Positions 46,440-57,996 are shown, counted from the stretch's first letter. The stretch is 64,000 nt of DNA from Pelobates cultripes (GCA_933207985.1 OW240918.1:18047619-18111618), one strand, 5' to 3'. The notes: generated from the letters alone by a model not told the origin. Numbers and translations are program-made.

Positions 46440-47578
46440 CCGCAACGGGTGTCAGGGAGGGGGGAATTTGAGGGAGGGGGAGTGGAAAGAAATTCAAGGG
46501 AGGGAGGGGAGAGGAAATTCTGAGGGAGAGGGGGAACAAATTTAAGGAAGGAGGTGGAGGGGGAGGAAATAAATTCTAAGGAAGGAGGGAGGGGGAGGAA
46601 AGAAATTTAAGGGGGGAGGGGGGAAATTTGAGGGAGGGGAGGAAACAACCTATGGGAGGGAGGGGGGGAGAGGAAATTTGAGGGAGGGGGGGAAACAATC
46701 TAAGGAAGGAGGGAGGGGTGTGAAAGAAATCTCTAAGGAAGGAGGGGGAGGAAAGAAATCTTAAGGGAGGAGGGGGAGGAACTCTAGGGAGGTGGGGAAA
46801 TAAATTTAAGGAAGGAGGGGAGGGGAGGAAAGAAATGCAAGGAAGGAGGGGGGGATCTGATGGGGAGGGAGAGGAAAAGAAATTTAAGGGGGAGAGGAAG
46901 GAAATTTGAGGGGAGGGAGGAAGGAAATTTGAGGGAGGGAGAAAGAAGGAAACCTTGAGGAGGGGAGAGGGATCTGAACCTTGAGGGGGGGGGAGAAGGA
47001 AATGAGGAGGGAAGGGAGAAGGAAATGGGAGGAGGGGAGGGGGGAGAAGAAGGCTGGAGGGGAGAAGAAGGAAATTGAGGGGAGAAGAAGGAAATTTGAG
47101 GGAGGGGAGAGGAAGGAAATTGAGGGGGGGGAGGAAGGAAAATTTGGGAGGGGGGAGGGAAGGAAATTTGAGGGGGGGGAGGAAGGAAATTTGAGGGGGG
47201 AGGCAAATGAGAGGGAAGGAGAAGGATTGAGAGGAGGGGAGAAGAAGGAAATTGAGAGGGGAGGAAGAAGGAAGCTATTGGGGGAGAAGAAGGAAGTTGG
47301 AGGGGGGAGAAGGAAGGAAGTTGGAGGGGGGAGAAGAAGGAAAGTGGAGGGGGGAGAAGAAGGAAGGAGAGGGAGGGGAGAAGAAGGAAACTGAGGGGGA
47401 GAAGAAGGAAACTGGAGAGGGAGGGAGAGAAGAAGGAAATTGGAGAGGGGGAGAAGAAGGAGAGGAGGGGAGAAAAAGGAAATTGGAGAGAGGGAGGGAG
47501 GGGGAGAAGAAAGAAATTGGAGGGGGGAGAAGGAAATTGAAGGGGGGAGAAGGAAATTGACAGGGGGAGGGGGAGAGA
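46440..47578 (+). repeat. 1.1-kb polypurine (GGGAGGAAATT-like) satellite tract
   Basis: The plus strand is almost pure A/G for more than a kilobase, built from drifting units such as GAGGGGAGAAGAAGGAAATT. Early units (46440-46900) include AAATTTGAGGGAGGGG; later units (47040-47570) include GGGGAGAAGAAGGAAATTGG. Long proline/serine and glycine/glutamate/lysine open frames across it come from composition only. Mirror-like purine tracts of this kind can form triplex DNA. Confidence 0.95.
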
Positions 47579-47583
47579 TTGAC

Positions 47584-47860
47584 ATACATCCCACACACAC
47601 ACAATGCACCCCTTGCACACAGAAAAACAAACAATGCATTACACACAGACACACATACACAAGCAATGCATCCCTTACACACAGCAACACACAATGCACC
47701 CCTTACACACACTCAATGCATCCCTTACAGATGCACACACTGCATCCCATACATACACAAACTCACCTTGCAGCCCTTACACATACAAACACAGATTCAC
47801 ACAATGCATTCCTTACACACATCAGGACCCCCCCCCCCACACACACACACACTCCACCCC
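47584..47860 (+). repeat. CA-rich minisatellite
   Basis: Irregular units of the form ACACACAATGCACCCCTTAC and CATCCCTTACACACA, ending in a C run and (CA)n. It lies directly after the polypurine tract. Confidence 0.9.
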
Positions 47861-48130
47861 CAGTGAACAAACTTATTGGTGGAACATGAAGGTGGATCCT
47901 GGGACCCAGACCTTGAGCTGTGTAAAGGGCCCTCAAAAAAATAGAGCTGCTTCCCGTTGATCCCAGAACATTGATTTTTGTGACCACAGTTACAAACCGC
48001 CTCCAGAGAGCCTGTTCTACATCAGACCAGTGGAGCCAGACGGGAGCTAGAGCCCATCATCATCCTCATCTGGTTGTAAGTAGGCAATCTAGTATATTAT
48101 TTGTGGCACTAATCTCTAATTTACCTCACA

Positions 48131-48240
48131 TTAAAGGGACACTATAGTCCCCAGAACCACTACAGCTTAATGTAGTGGTTCTGGTGTCTAGCCTGTCCCT
48201 GCAGGCCTTTTAATGTAAACACGGCGGCACTGCAGCACTG
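48131..48240 (+). mobile_element. T2-type MITE, partial (copy 3)
   Basis: Starts TTAAAGGGACACTATAGTCC and contains the hairpin CAGAACCACTACA/TGTAGTGGTTCTG. The right end is missing or unrecognisable. Confidence 0.6.
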
Positions 48241-48313
48241 GTGTTAGTTAACATGGCAGATCATATGGGTGGGGCATTGTGATGTCACATGGGGGGGCGG
48301 CAAACTTTACTAT

Positions 48314-48348
48314 TGCCTAGAGCGGCAAAAATCCTTGCACCGGCCCTG
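48314..48348 (-). mobile_element. End of a second hAT-like element
   Basis: On the minus strand CAGGGCCGGTGCAAGGATTT then TTGCCGCTCTAGGCAA, a hAT-type terminus. The other end was not found, so it is probably a truncated copy nested in the composite element. Confidence 0.5.
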
Positions 48349-48494
48349 TAGACACTGCATTCCTGTGGGCGGACTCGGGGTGGGGGCGTGGGGGCTGCAG
48401 CACTTTGGGCGGACTTGGGTGCAGGCACCGGGGGGCCCAGACCTTGAGCTGTGTCAGGGGCCCCACAATTTCTGATGGCAGCCCTGCACATACA

Positions 48495-50589
48495 CATACA
48501 TAAGGATTCTTATATTTTTTACCACCCACCATTTATACGCAGAAGAATAGCTTCCCTGGGGTCCTGCTGATGTCTCTCCTTGATCTCCCCTTCTTGCTGT
48601 TTGTGCCTCTTCCTCCTCTCTGCTTCACATGCAGCTCTCTATGTAGCTAGAAGGAAGTGACCTGCTCTCCCTTCTTCCTAGTATTGGCGATATTAAAGGT
48701 AGCACTATTGAAGGACTATAGTGCCCGACCAGGTGCCTGATCAGCAGTACTCATCAAGTGTGCCTAAGTGCATGGACCCTTCAATGGGCCCGCCAGTGTG
48801 CAGACCATGGTAAATCCCTCTCTTACTGTACTTATTCCTTACATCATGTATAAGTTTAAAAATATTATGTGGCAAAATTGTGAGAAATTAACTATAAATT
48901 AATAAATTTCCTTCATACTAAAGAAAAAAATAATATATTCAATATTTTAATTCACAGAAAAACATTTTTGTCCATAGATCACATTTTTATTAAAGAGTAA
49001 TCTTACTGATTGGATATTTCAATTTGTTTACCATATTTTTTATCTTTGATATTTAAAAAAAAAAAAAAAACAACATTTAAAATAGATATACACTGATCCT
49101 TTAATAGAAGAATTCAGTAAATAAAAAAATAAAAAATACAAAGGTTTATGAAACAGCTAATGCTCGGCTCTACCCAGGTGGCATGCAAAGAGTTGAACAA
49201 AAAGGCATTTTAATTGCATCTCAGATTCAGTTAATTAACCTGAAGTTAATCTACATTCTGACAAGTTGCAGGAATAAGATACTTTCTGCTAAAAACTATA
49301 TTTATTGCATCGTCGCCAAGCAGAGAAATATTTGATTTTTAGAGGCATTCTAACCTGGAAATATTCCTCTGGAGAAAAATAACTCAGAGCAGGAGACAGA
49401 AATAACATTTATTATACCCTTTAGTTTTATATGTAAGACTATTTCACAACTTGCAAGATTAACATCTGTATTTGACTTTGGTTTGTACTTGTTAAATCTT
49501 GTCTTAAATATATTTGGTTAATTCAATTGCACATGAAAACCACTGAACACCTTTTTGTACAGCATAAAGTCTCTGTTTTGTTGTTTTTTTAGACCCCCTA
49601 TATAACACAAAAGTACATATGAAGGACAAATATTTACCTTCTGTGAAGACAAGCTATTCTGCATAACTTAGCAATAGAATGAGAATATGTACAGCACGTG
49701 TAGAAAAAAACCTGTACACATCCTATTAAATCCAATGCTGATACCATCTGTGCTCATTGAATAAGGCACATTTATCAACTTAAAATCAATAACAAGATAC
49801 TCATTTTTTCCAGCAAGTAAAATATGATTAACTTTTCTTTAGACCTGGGTTCTCACATGTTACAAAGCAATAACAAAATGGAACCTAAGATAATATAGCT
49901 TGAATTAGAGACCACCCGACAAATTGATAAATGGAGAAATGCATGGATTTACTGATCTATCTTCCAGGACTTAACCCTTTGACAACTAAAAACACACAAT
50001 TGGAGATTAAATAGATCAGAAAGCCACTAAATAATAAATATAACAGTACAAAGGGACTTGATATTTCCTACAGTCAGAAACAAGGTTTAAAGATATAGAT
50101 AACAAGAAAAAGGAAACTCAAAAGGCTGGAAAGTGGGAGGGGAGGAAAAGACACTCCCGTATCCCACTGCCGAGCCTCCAGAGTATAGAGGTCACCTGGA
50201 CTGGTAAAAGGGGGTAACCCTGGAAATTGTAGAAAAAAGGAAGAAAAAAACCCAAAAAGGGATGTCTTATATAAAGACCGCCCAGAGGGTAAATACCCAG
50301 TCCAATCTCAACAGTAGTGTAGTTGCCAAAAAATAAAAAAGCCTTTATTGAAATCTATTAAAAAACTTTTTCAACCTTAATTATTTATATCATTATAACT
50401 CATTAGTAAAAAGGCCCGACATATCATTATATTTTATTAACAAAAAGCTCAAAATATTATGACATATCATTAAAAATAGGCTCCAAATGTGTGAGTATCT
50501 TTTCCTATTGAGATATAATAATATAATTAATAAAGAATGAAAATGTATTAGGCCCAATATATAGTAATTGTAATTAAACCTGATTTCTC
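48495..50589. other. Non-coding stretch, no gene seen
   Basis: AT-rich, with a 17-bp A run near 49050. The part 50080-50600 is repeat-like (GCCTTTATTGAAATC; a TATATAAAGACC segment) but was not identified. Confidence 0.4.
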
Positions 50590-51427
50590 CCTCATGTCCA
50601 ATCAATTGCCAAATCCTGCCGCTTCCATCTCAAAAACATTGCGCGCATCCGACCCTATTTAACGCCTGATACGGCAAAGGTGCTTGTTCATGCTGCTGTC
50701 CTCTCTCTCCTTGACTACTGTAAAATGCTTCTCAGTGGTCTTACATGTTCTGAACTTGCCCCATTACAGTCTCTAATGAATGCGGCGGCGAGGCTCATCT
50801 TCCTGTCCGCACCTCCCACGCATCATCACTCTGTAAGTCCCTACATTGGCTTCCGGTTAGATATAGGACTCAATTTAATATCCTGATACTTGCTTACAAA
50901 TCTCTACACAATGCAGCTCTGACCCACTTATCCTCACTAATACACAAATATGTCCCGTCAAGGCCCCTATGCTCTGCCGGAGACCTACGTCTAACCTCTG
51001 TTCGTACTCCTACCTCTGATGCTTGCCTTAAAGACTTCTCCAGGGCTGCACCATTCCTATGGAATACCCTTCCCCTCTCTGTTAGACTCTAACCCAATCT
51101 CCACTCCTTTAAAAAAAATCTTTGAAAACTTACTTCTTTAGGAAAGCATATCAATTAAACTGTGAACAGCTTTCCCTCACCGCACTCTGATTCCTCTTCT
51201 GAAAATGTAATCAAAACAAAGCATGAAGCCCTACCCTAACCATTTGTGTCACTATACCCTACTCCCTCTAGCATGTAAGCTCATTGAGCAGGGCCTTCAA
51301 TCCCTCTATTCCTGTGCCTCAAACTTATCTGGTTACAAATACGTGTCTTTTAGTCCACCCATTGTACAGCGCTACAGAACTTGTTGGCGCTTTATAAATA
51401 ATAATAATAATAATAATAATAATAATT
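50590..51427 (+). mobile_element. LINE 3' end with (AAT)n tail
   Basis: Plus strand: the frame with VLVHAAVLSLLDYCKMLLSG and LQSLMNAAARLIFLSAPP (50677-50810) matches the post-core RT blocks of L2/CR1/Rex-type LINEs. Later blocks are broken: the CTTCTCCAGGGCTGCACCATT region corresponds to 'FSxAAPxxWN', followed by an 'FKxxLKTYFFRKA' segment near 51110. It ends GCGCTTTATAAATAATAATA, the tail that primes copying of this family. It is 5'-truncated, with several frameshifts. The fragment at 1-330 belongs to the same family. Confidence 0.75.
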
Positions 51428-51890
51428 TCTGAATGTAGGAAAAATCAATACTTGTAGATTTAACATTTAGTGGATTCCTGATCTACTCTCCCGTTTCTTT
51501 ATCTGTTACAATAAAAAAAAAAAAACCTGATATGTTGATTCTAGCAACTTTTATTCATGGGACAAATGACATCGCTATTACTGGAATGTTACTGGGTATT
51601 AAAAAAAGCTTTAGCAAATTAAAATTTTAAAGACTTGGGTATGTTTTTAATTTATGCTCTCATGATATATGTCAACTACAAAACATTTTATTCTTTTGTA
51701 AGTAGACAGCATGTTTTCTAGACTTGTCCACAAGAAGAAATTTTATCTCGGCTGTATAATTTTTCACAAAACTAAAAATAATTGTCAGTAAAACTTGGCA
51801 GAATTTCAGTACCGAAAAACTGATTTGGAAGCTGTATCAGATGAACCAAATTAATGCGAAAATTGGCCCATGAATGTAATGCAAAATATA

Positions 51891-52876
51891 TGTCACGGAA
51901 TGCCGTCACCGAGTACCATGCCCACATGTGCGCACTCACTTGCCTGCTTATTGTTTTCAGGTCATCATGCTGAGGATCTCCGTAGCTAAGAGGCAATGTA
52001 TTGTTTGTGGGGTCCCCTTGTTCACAAATCATGTTTGGGCTTGATTGGAAGATTGTGCTTGTCCCATTCTAAATATGATAAAAAAATTAGGCTTGAATAT
52101 TAATCTGGGGGAAGGTATTAATGTCTCTTTTGATTATGATATTGAAACACAAGGGTTTGTTTGTTCTTGAAATCTAGTGATCATTAACATATCAAAGGAC
52201 TCCCTATCTAAGAGGCAATCAAGATATTTGGCAAATGGGAAAGTTAGGTTGTGCTAAAGCCAGACTTCCAGGCCACTTGTTTGTGACTTCTCACACCTGG
52301 CAGAGTGGCTCTGTTTTGGTTCCTGGCTTCAAAAAGGAACTTGGGTTGTAAGCTCTGACCTTCCATGTAATCATTTAACCCCTTTTGAAATATTAAAATG
52401 TGTTTGTGGGGTGGTTGGAACTATTGCAGAGTTTCCTGTACCTTAGGGATAATTAAATTAAAGAGGTTTCCTCACGCAATTATCTCTCAGGCACAGAGGA
52501 TCTTGGGAGAAAAGACCCTGTATGTTTGTGTTGGAAACCCCTTGCAGGGGACTTTGCATAAAAAGGTTGTGTGTGACCCAGAATAAAGTCAGTCTACTCC
52601 CAGCATTAAGTCTCGGCTAATGTGTGGGGAAAAGCTATACTTGCTCTTTTACTTGCTATACCTGCTATACTATCTGGAGGAGAGCTCTAACCACTAGATG
52701 CTGGAATCAGGGCTTGGGTCCAGGGTGGCAAGAGATGGCAAGACCTCAGCCAAGCTGCAGTGGCTAGGGTCTGGAAGTGCTTATGGTGTCCCGGCAAAGT
52801 GCTTATGGTACTTGGTGATAACTAGGAAGCGTGTTTGGCGGAGGTACCCAGGCGGGGTACCAGGCGGTCTGCCACA
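51891..52876 (+). mobile_element. Candidate solo LTR
   Basis: Starts TGTCACGGAATGCCG and ends GGTCTGCCACA, with TG/CA ends. Inside, TTGCATAAAAAGG (TATA-like, near 52555) is followed 30 bp later by CAGAATAAAGTCAG (polyadenylation signal near 52581). That leaves a short R region and a U5 of about 290 bp. Flanks ATATA and ATATT match at 4 of 5 positions, a plausible TSD. The 986-bp size fits an endogenous-retrovirus-type or gypsy LTR. No internal genes remain. Confidence 0.55.
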
Positions 52877-52912
52877 ATATTCATAATATACTACTGTGTA
52901 TATATGACAGTA

Positions 52913-53640
52913 CACTGTTAGGAGCATTTTCCTGCCGTTTGGATTTCATATTTAGTGAGAAAAAGTAACAGAGGGAAAATAGAGGAGCTGTAAAAAAATC
53001 TTTATTTTATTTATTTGTTTTATATTTATTAAATATACAATATAAAATTATTTAAACATAGATTTTTTTTATGCTCCCCCTTTTTCCCCTTATTGCTCAC
53101 TTCTCACTTGATCTGTGAATAAAATCTACATGTCATACCTGTTTAGTGATGTCCCGAACGGTTCGCCACGGCCTCATCATTGAGTAAACTTTGACCCTGT
53201 ACCTCACAGTCAGCAGACACATTCCTGCCAATCAGCAGCAGACCCTCCCTCCCAGACCCTCCCACCTCCTGGACAGCTTACTAAGAATGCAGCTTCACAA
53301 TGGATGCTGTCTAGGAGGTGGGAGAGTCTGGGAGGGAGGGTCTGCTGCTGATTGGCTGGAATGTGTCTGCTGACTGTGAGGTACAGGGTCAAAGTTTACT
53401 CAATGATGAGTCCGCGGCGAACCGTTCATGACGAACCGTTCGCGAACAGTTCGGGACATCACTATACCTGTTCCATAGCTATCAATCATCTTTTTTTCCT
53501 ATCAACCTTTTTTTTTTGTGCCATGGATGGCATTCAAAATCACGAGTAAAAACAAACATGCTCACCCATTGTGTGTTTTGGTTGGTTCATGATTCTGGTA
53601 CATTTTGGATCAGCGTTTGGGAATTCAACTGAAGATCCAA
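52913..53640 (+). repeat. Repeat family B, copy 1
   Basis: GAGCATTTTCCTGCCGTTTGG, AGAGGGAAAATAGAGGAGC, CTTGATCTGTGAATAAAATC and, beyond the nested hAT MITE, ATGGCATTCAAAATCACGAG match 60834-61860 in the same order. The class is unknown. The copy is split by a hAT MITE at 53144-53464. Confidence 0.7.
53144..53464. mobile_element. Palindromic hAT-type MITE, 321 bp
   Basis: Termini TAGTGATGTCCCGAACGG and CGGGACATCACTA are inverted. The exact 8-bp TSD TACCTGTT flanks both sides (53136-53143 and 53465-53472). Most of the element is one long palindrome (GTGAGGTACAGGGTCAAAG against its complement; CTGCTGATTGGC likewise), which is why both strands show the same short open frame. CGAACGGTTCGCC-type repeats lie at the ends. 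Confidence 0.93.
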
Positions 53641-54437
53641 TTGGACAAAATTCATAGAAATTGCATTTCAGACTTAATCAAATCTCCAAGTCTACAGTTT
53701 TCCTTCTTGCATATCTAAAGCAATTCTGCTTTAAAAACTATAACAATGCGGTTTAAGTGTTTGCCAGGTTTCGTCAAATAAGCAGTTGGCTGAAATGCGA
53801 GTAAACACGTATTGATATTTTTATTGCTTTGTATTCAGTGTATTCAGGCCAACATTCCATCTCATTTGCTATTTCCTTCTCAGTAAAATTATGGACAGCA
53901 TTAATCAGTCATATTTTCACCTTGGTTATGTTGTTGTATCTTAATTCATATTGATGATAAGATCTATTTTGCAATCAATATCCTCCCTCATATAAAATTA
54001 CACATTGACTTCAATTACCAGAGTGATTTTTAGAAAGACTCGTTAAGGTACCTGACAGAGCATATTAAACCTATCTGTACATCGATGGTTCTCTGAATTT
54101 CCCATCAGGTTACCAGAGTTTCAATTATTCAGACTGAACAGTAAAATGCAAGTCACTGCAGTTTTCAAACTGTTGGGGCATGCATTACTAATTGTTATAA
54201 ATGAAAGCACTTGGTAAATGTGTGTGTTTGTGAGAGTGTAGTGTATGTGAGAGTGCTGTGTGGGAATATTTTTGGAGTGACTTTGTGTTGAGGGGAGGCA
54301 GATATCAATATATATATATATGTATTATTAATTTATTTCTATTTAAAAAAAAAAAGAAGCATTGCATCCCCCCTCCCTTTTTATGTTTTTCTTGGGAGGG
54401 GAGACCATGCTGATTTCCCTGGTGCTCCTTGTGGTTA
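53641..54437. other. Non-coding stretch, no gene seen
   Basis: AT-rich; no recognised features except a short (TA)n near 54308-54321. Confidence 0.4.
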
Positions 54438-54468
54438 GTGAACTCTAGCCTGTGAGGCTAGAGTTCAC
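54438..54468. repeat. Perfect 13-bp hairpin
   Basis: GTGAACTCTAGCC and GGCTAGAGTTCAC flank a 5-bp loop (TGTGA). It lies at the start of a GC-richer block (54430-54780) of unknown origin. Confidence 0.9.
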
Positions 54469-54798
54469 TATCACAAGCCCGGAGGGTTGCCATGGCAATG
54501 CTCCAAATCTCGCAAGATGGATCCGGCAGAGCTGCAAGATAGAGCTCCTCCGGGTCCTCTCCTGTCTCCCTCCCTCCCCAAACGGCGGCCGCATTAAACT
54601 GCCTGTGGTCCAGTCTCTGATCTCCCCACCGGCCCATCATGGAATACAGCAGAGCCAGCGCTCGGATAGCGCAGGCCCTTTGTGGACTGGCCAGGGAGAC
54701 CTTGTGACCTCCCCTGCCGGCCTTGGCCCATGGCCATCGAGGCCCACAGGGCATCTGCCCGGTGTGCCCGATTGTCAGTCCGGGCAGTTTTATATAGT

Positions 54799-55060
54799 TA
54801 ATACATTGTTGAACACAAATCTGCACACACCAGTCAAGCCATAAGGCTTGCTTTTCCCACAATCTCTCTTTAACAGTGCTCTCACTGCTGCAAGGGATTT
54901 GGGGTGGGCGTATGCAAATGAGCTCAACAAAGAACAAAATTTTGTATTCATGGATTCATTGGAGTATGTGTCCACACTATTAAAGTGAGATTTATGTGGG
55001 GAAAGCAAGCCTTATGGCTTGACTGGTGTGTGCAGATTTGTGTTAAACAATGTATTAAGT
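54799..55060. repeat. Inverted repeat pair with ~65-bp arms
   Basis: Left arm (54799-54864) AATACATTGTT, ACACAAATCTGCACACACC, AGTCAAGCCATAAGGCTTGC; the right arm (54994-55060) is its near-perfect complement. Weaker pairing continues inward for about 25 bp. The spacer is about 130 bp. It probably represents the ends of a small fold-back element. Confidence 0.85.
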
Positions 55061-55131
55061 ATCCACTTACTTCAGGTGAAAGAGGTTTTCATCCACACTT
55101 TTTTCCCCACCACAACTCTATATATATCTGT

Positions 55132-55933
55132 TGTGATAAAGTGAAGGCAGAGAGGCCTATAACATTTAACCCCAGGGGGAGTATGTGTTGTAGGCAACAC
55201 AAACCAAAGCTTAGTTATGGGCCCCTGGGGTGGAGCATTTGGAGAGCAGGGTGGGCCAATGCTCCACTCCTCAGTTTATACACAACTGGGAGAAATAAGG
55301 TCCAGGCCAGAGTTTTTTGGAACTGTCTCCAACCCAGAAAGGAAAGAAGTTAAGGCTGGCTTGGAGCACTGGGAGTGTAGAAAGGAAAGCAACAGGCTGA
55401 CTTAGCACTGGAGTGCAGAGAGCTGACAAAGACACTAGGTTGGTGAAACCAATATTGTTTTGTTCTAGTTTAACAACTGAGAGATAGGGAACCTGAAGTT
55501 AGTAAGTGCTCAGATGAGCTAGGTTTTTGTTTATAGGGGTTTGTGTTATATTTATGTTTTCATTTGCTGCTGTCTCCTGTGTGAACTTACAAATAAAGTG
55601 CCTGGTTTATACGCAAATAAAAGGATTGTGCCAGTTGTTTACCCTAGAGCAGTGTTTCCCAACCCAGTCCTCAAGGCACACCTACCAGTCCAGGATTTAG
55701 GGATTACCCAGTTGTGTCTAAGGTGTTTTTTTTCTTCTTTGTAAAAACACCTTAGACACAACTGGGTAATCCCTAAATCCTGGACTGGTATGTGTGCCTT
55801 GAGGACTGGGTTGGGAAACACTGCCCTAGAGGACCGTGCTACCTGCAGACAAGGATCACACTGTCTTCACTGCGTTATTAGTACATCTGCACCAAGGGTA
55901 CCTGCAGCACTTGGAAAGGGGGATTGTTATGTG
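55132..55933 (+). mobile_element. LTR-like repeat C, plus-strand copy
   Basis: Begins TGTGATAAAGTGAAGGC and shares CCCCTGGGGTGGAGCATTTG and GCAGGGTGGGCCAATGCTCC with the reverse complement of 61440-61510. AATAAA near 55592 fits an LTR polyadenylation signal. The copy contains a nested hAT MITE. The 3' boundary is approximate. Confidence 0.6.
55650..55823. mobile_element. Palindromic hAT-type MITE, 174 bp
   Basis: Almost perfect hairpin: CAGTGTTTCCCAACCCAGTC at the left end and its reverse complement at the right, arms about 80 bp, loop a T-rich stretch. The exact 8-bp TSD CCCTAGAG lies at 55642-55649 and 55824-55831. No coding capacity. Confidence 0.95.
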
Positions 55934-57289
55934 ATGCCTGTTATTTAAAATGCATGATATATATAAATATAAATATAATTAATAATATATTCGAGTTAAC
56001 ATGAATTTGAAATAAATCCTTAAATTGACTGATACGTATGCGATTTCTTGCAGTGCCATAGAATCCACCACACGTAAACCGGTTAAGATACAGAAGAAAG
56101 GAATGCATGTATTTGGGAGTTCTTAGAATATATTAGTGCAGCTTTGTGTTGCTATGCACTGTTGTTGAGTTTTGTTGATTTGCAAGCTCAAAAACATACT
56201 TTGTCAACCACCATGTGAGAATATTTTCTTACCCCACACATGAAATAAACATGCATAGCTCCACTAATAACATGGCATTTTAACTTATAATGTGTTATAC
56301 GGTGTTAAATTAAATTCCACCAGGAAATATTCATGAGTATATCTGCTATGGGAAGTTTTGTGGGATGAAACACAGACTTAGTCACAGTTTAGCATTTTTT
56401 CATTAAGTCTTGGAAATCTGTTCTTTAAAAAATCAATACTTCTGAAATAATGTTTCTCCTCATCTACCAACTGTTAGTAGAAATTTTAAATTGAATATAT
56501 ATTGGAAACCTAGAGATACATGTTAAAAGCAGCATGGAATGCAGACAGATTAATTGATCTCTTCATTTCAAGTAACAGTTGCCAGTTCTCTTGGAATATA
56601 CATTTATATAGCATCAAATTATGGTAAATGAAATTGAGGTCACCAACAACCTTCTGGGGAGCTATGCACAATTTGCCATTTTTAGTGCCTACAAGCCTTT
56701 TTAAAGGGTGGGCTGTCACGATAAATACAAAAACGCAAAAAACATTCTTCATTAAAAATAACAAATGAATACAGCAATGCATGTTTTTACATTGCTTTGA
56801 TGCTTTTTATGTATGTGATCCCTGAGGAAGTCTTAAGATATAGGACACAACTCTTAGGACCTACTTTGTTTTTAAATACTATTTTATGGAATACATACTT
56901 TACACTTGCACCTGGCGTTCCTCAGTAGTCCTGTGAAGAAAGACACATGAAGGAGGTATATGGGTTGCCCCGTGGTGCATTGTGATGAGGCACTGAGGAA
57001 CATTATCACCATATATTCCGTGATTGTAACCATGACTCCAGCACTTATTTCTGTTTTAACAGTATTACACTATTATTACATTTCTATTCATTTAGGAAAA
57101 TCTAAAACCCCTTTAGTTTTTTGTACTGTGTAAACTTGGCGTAAAAGAAGGTTTAAAAGGAGGAGCCTTTAAGACGGTAGTTCCTTCTACTATCCAACCA
57201 ATAATAGGAAGTTAAAGATATATTGCCAAATACTGTTCTGTTTTTTTTTTTTTTTACTGTTCTTTATATCATAATAATAATAATAATAA
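55934..57289. other. Non-coding stretch, no gene seen
   Basis: AT-rich; no recognised repeat or exon. A T run and an (AAT)n run lie at 57241-57255 and 57270-57290. Confidence 0.4.
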
Positions 57290-57711
57290 AGGGTGCCAGG
57301 TCGCCCTAGTTTTAACCCTGCAGCTGTAAACATAGCAGTTTCAGAGAAAATGCTATGTTTGCATTGAGGGTTAATCCAGCCTCTAGTGGCTGTCTCAGTG
57401 TGAAAATTACACAGAGTGAAAATCACACTGAGATAACGCTGGACGTCCATAGGAAAGCATTGAGTAATGCTTCCCCATGGGCAGTTTGAATGCACGCATG
57501 GCTCTTACCCCGCATGCTCATTCAGATCTGACATCAGCTTGGGGAGGAGAGGTCACCAGCGCCGGGAGCCCGGCGCTGGATTAAGGTAAGTGGCTAAAGG
57601 GGTTTCACCCATTCAGCCCAGCAAGAAGGGGGCCCTGAGGGAAGGGGGACCTAATCACCCAATAGTGCCAGGAAAACTAGTTTATTTCCTGGCACTATAG
57701 TGCTCTTTTAA
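57290..57711 (+). mobile_element. T2-type MITE (copy 4), left end lost
   Basis: Begins inside the family at GGGTGCCAGGTCGCCCTAG and ends GGCACTATAGTGCTCTTTTAA with TTAA at 57708-57711. Core blocks TAAACATAGCAGTTTCAGAG and GTCCATAGGAAAGCATTGAG match the copy at 32505. The left end is replaced by (AAT)n. Confidence 0.82.
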
Positions 57712-57860
57712 CGATTTTGTTTGTATTCATGCTAGTGCTAATTTTGTCAGAGCTGTTCATTAGACTACTAACCAAATCAAGAGCTTTAGATATCTAGAAA
57801 AGATTAAATTGTGTCTAAAAATACGTCACTTAAGTCATTCTGTATCTTTATCCTGTAGAG

Positions 57861-57996
57861 CAGGGGTAGGCAACCTTTTTGCATGCCAGATGTTGAAGAC
57901 TAATCTCAAGTAATGCTCTTACAGCCATAATGCTGGCAAAACATCAGAGGAGATACAGTCCACAACATCTGGAGTACTGAAGGTTGACTACCTCGT
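57861..57996. mobile_element. Short hAT-type MITE, 136 bp
   Basis: Left end CAGGGGTAGGCAACCTTTTT and right end AAGGTTGACTACCTCGT are imperfect inverted repeats. Inside, CATAATGCTGGCAAAACATC is followed by CCACAACATCTGGAG, a pattern common in vertebrate hAT MITEs. Flanks CTGTAGAG and CTTTAGAG agree at 7 of 8 positions as a TSD. Confidence 0.75.

Larger units (their letters stand above)
46415..48486. mobile_element. hAT-ended composite element with satellite DNA cargo
   Basis: Left end CAGGGCCGCCATCAGG and right end, inverted, CAGGGCTGCCATCAGA. CACATACA lies immediately outside both ends (46407-46414 and 48487-48494), an exact 8-bp TSD. The interior has no transposase. It consists of a 1.1-kb polypurine array, a CA-rich minisatellite, a partial T2-type MITE and the end of another hAT-like element. 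The segment CCCAGACCTTGAGCTGTGT occurs twice (about 47899 and 48438), so the right side is partly duplicated. Confidence 0.85.

Noticed and set aside
46981..47560. Gly/Glu/Lys-rich open frames on the plus strand
   Set aside because: Same cause: low-complexity purine repeat read as GGN/GAN/AAN codons.
46784..47699. Long proline/serine-rich open frames (278 and 271 codons) on the minus strand
   Set aside because: They are produced by the pure-purine repeat on the plus strand, in several frames at once; no real protein signal.
53191..53392. Two near-identical 60-codon open frames on opposite strands
   Set aside because: Explained by the palindromic hAT MITE, not by paired genes.
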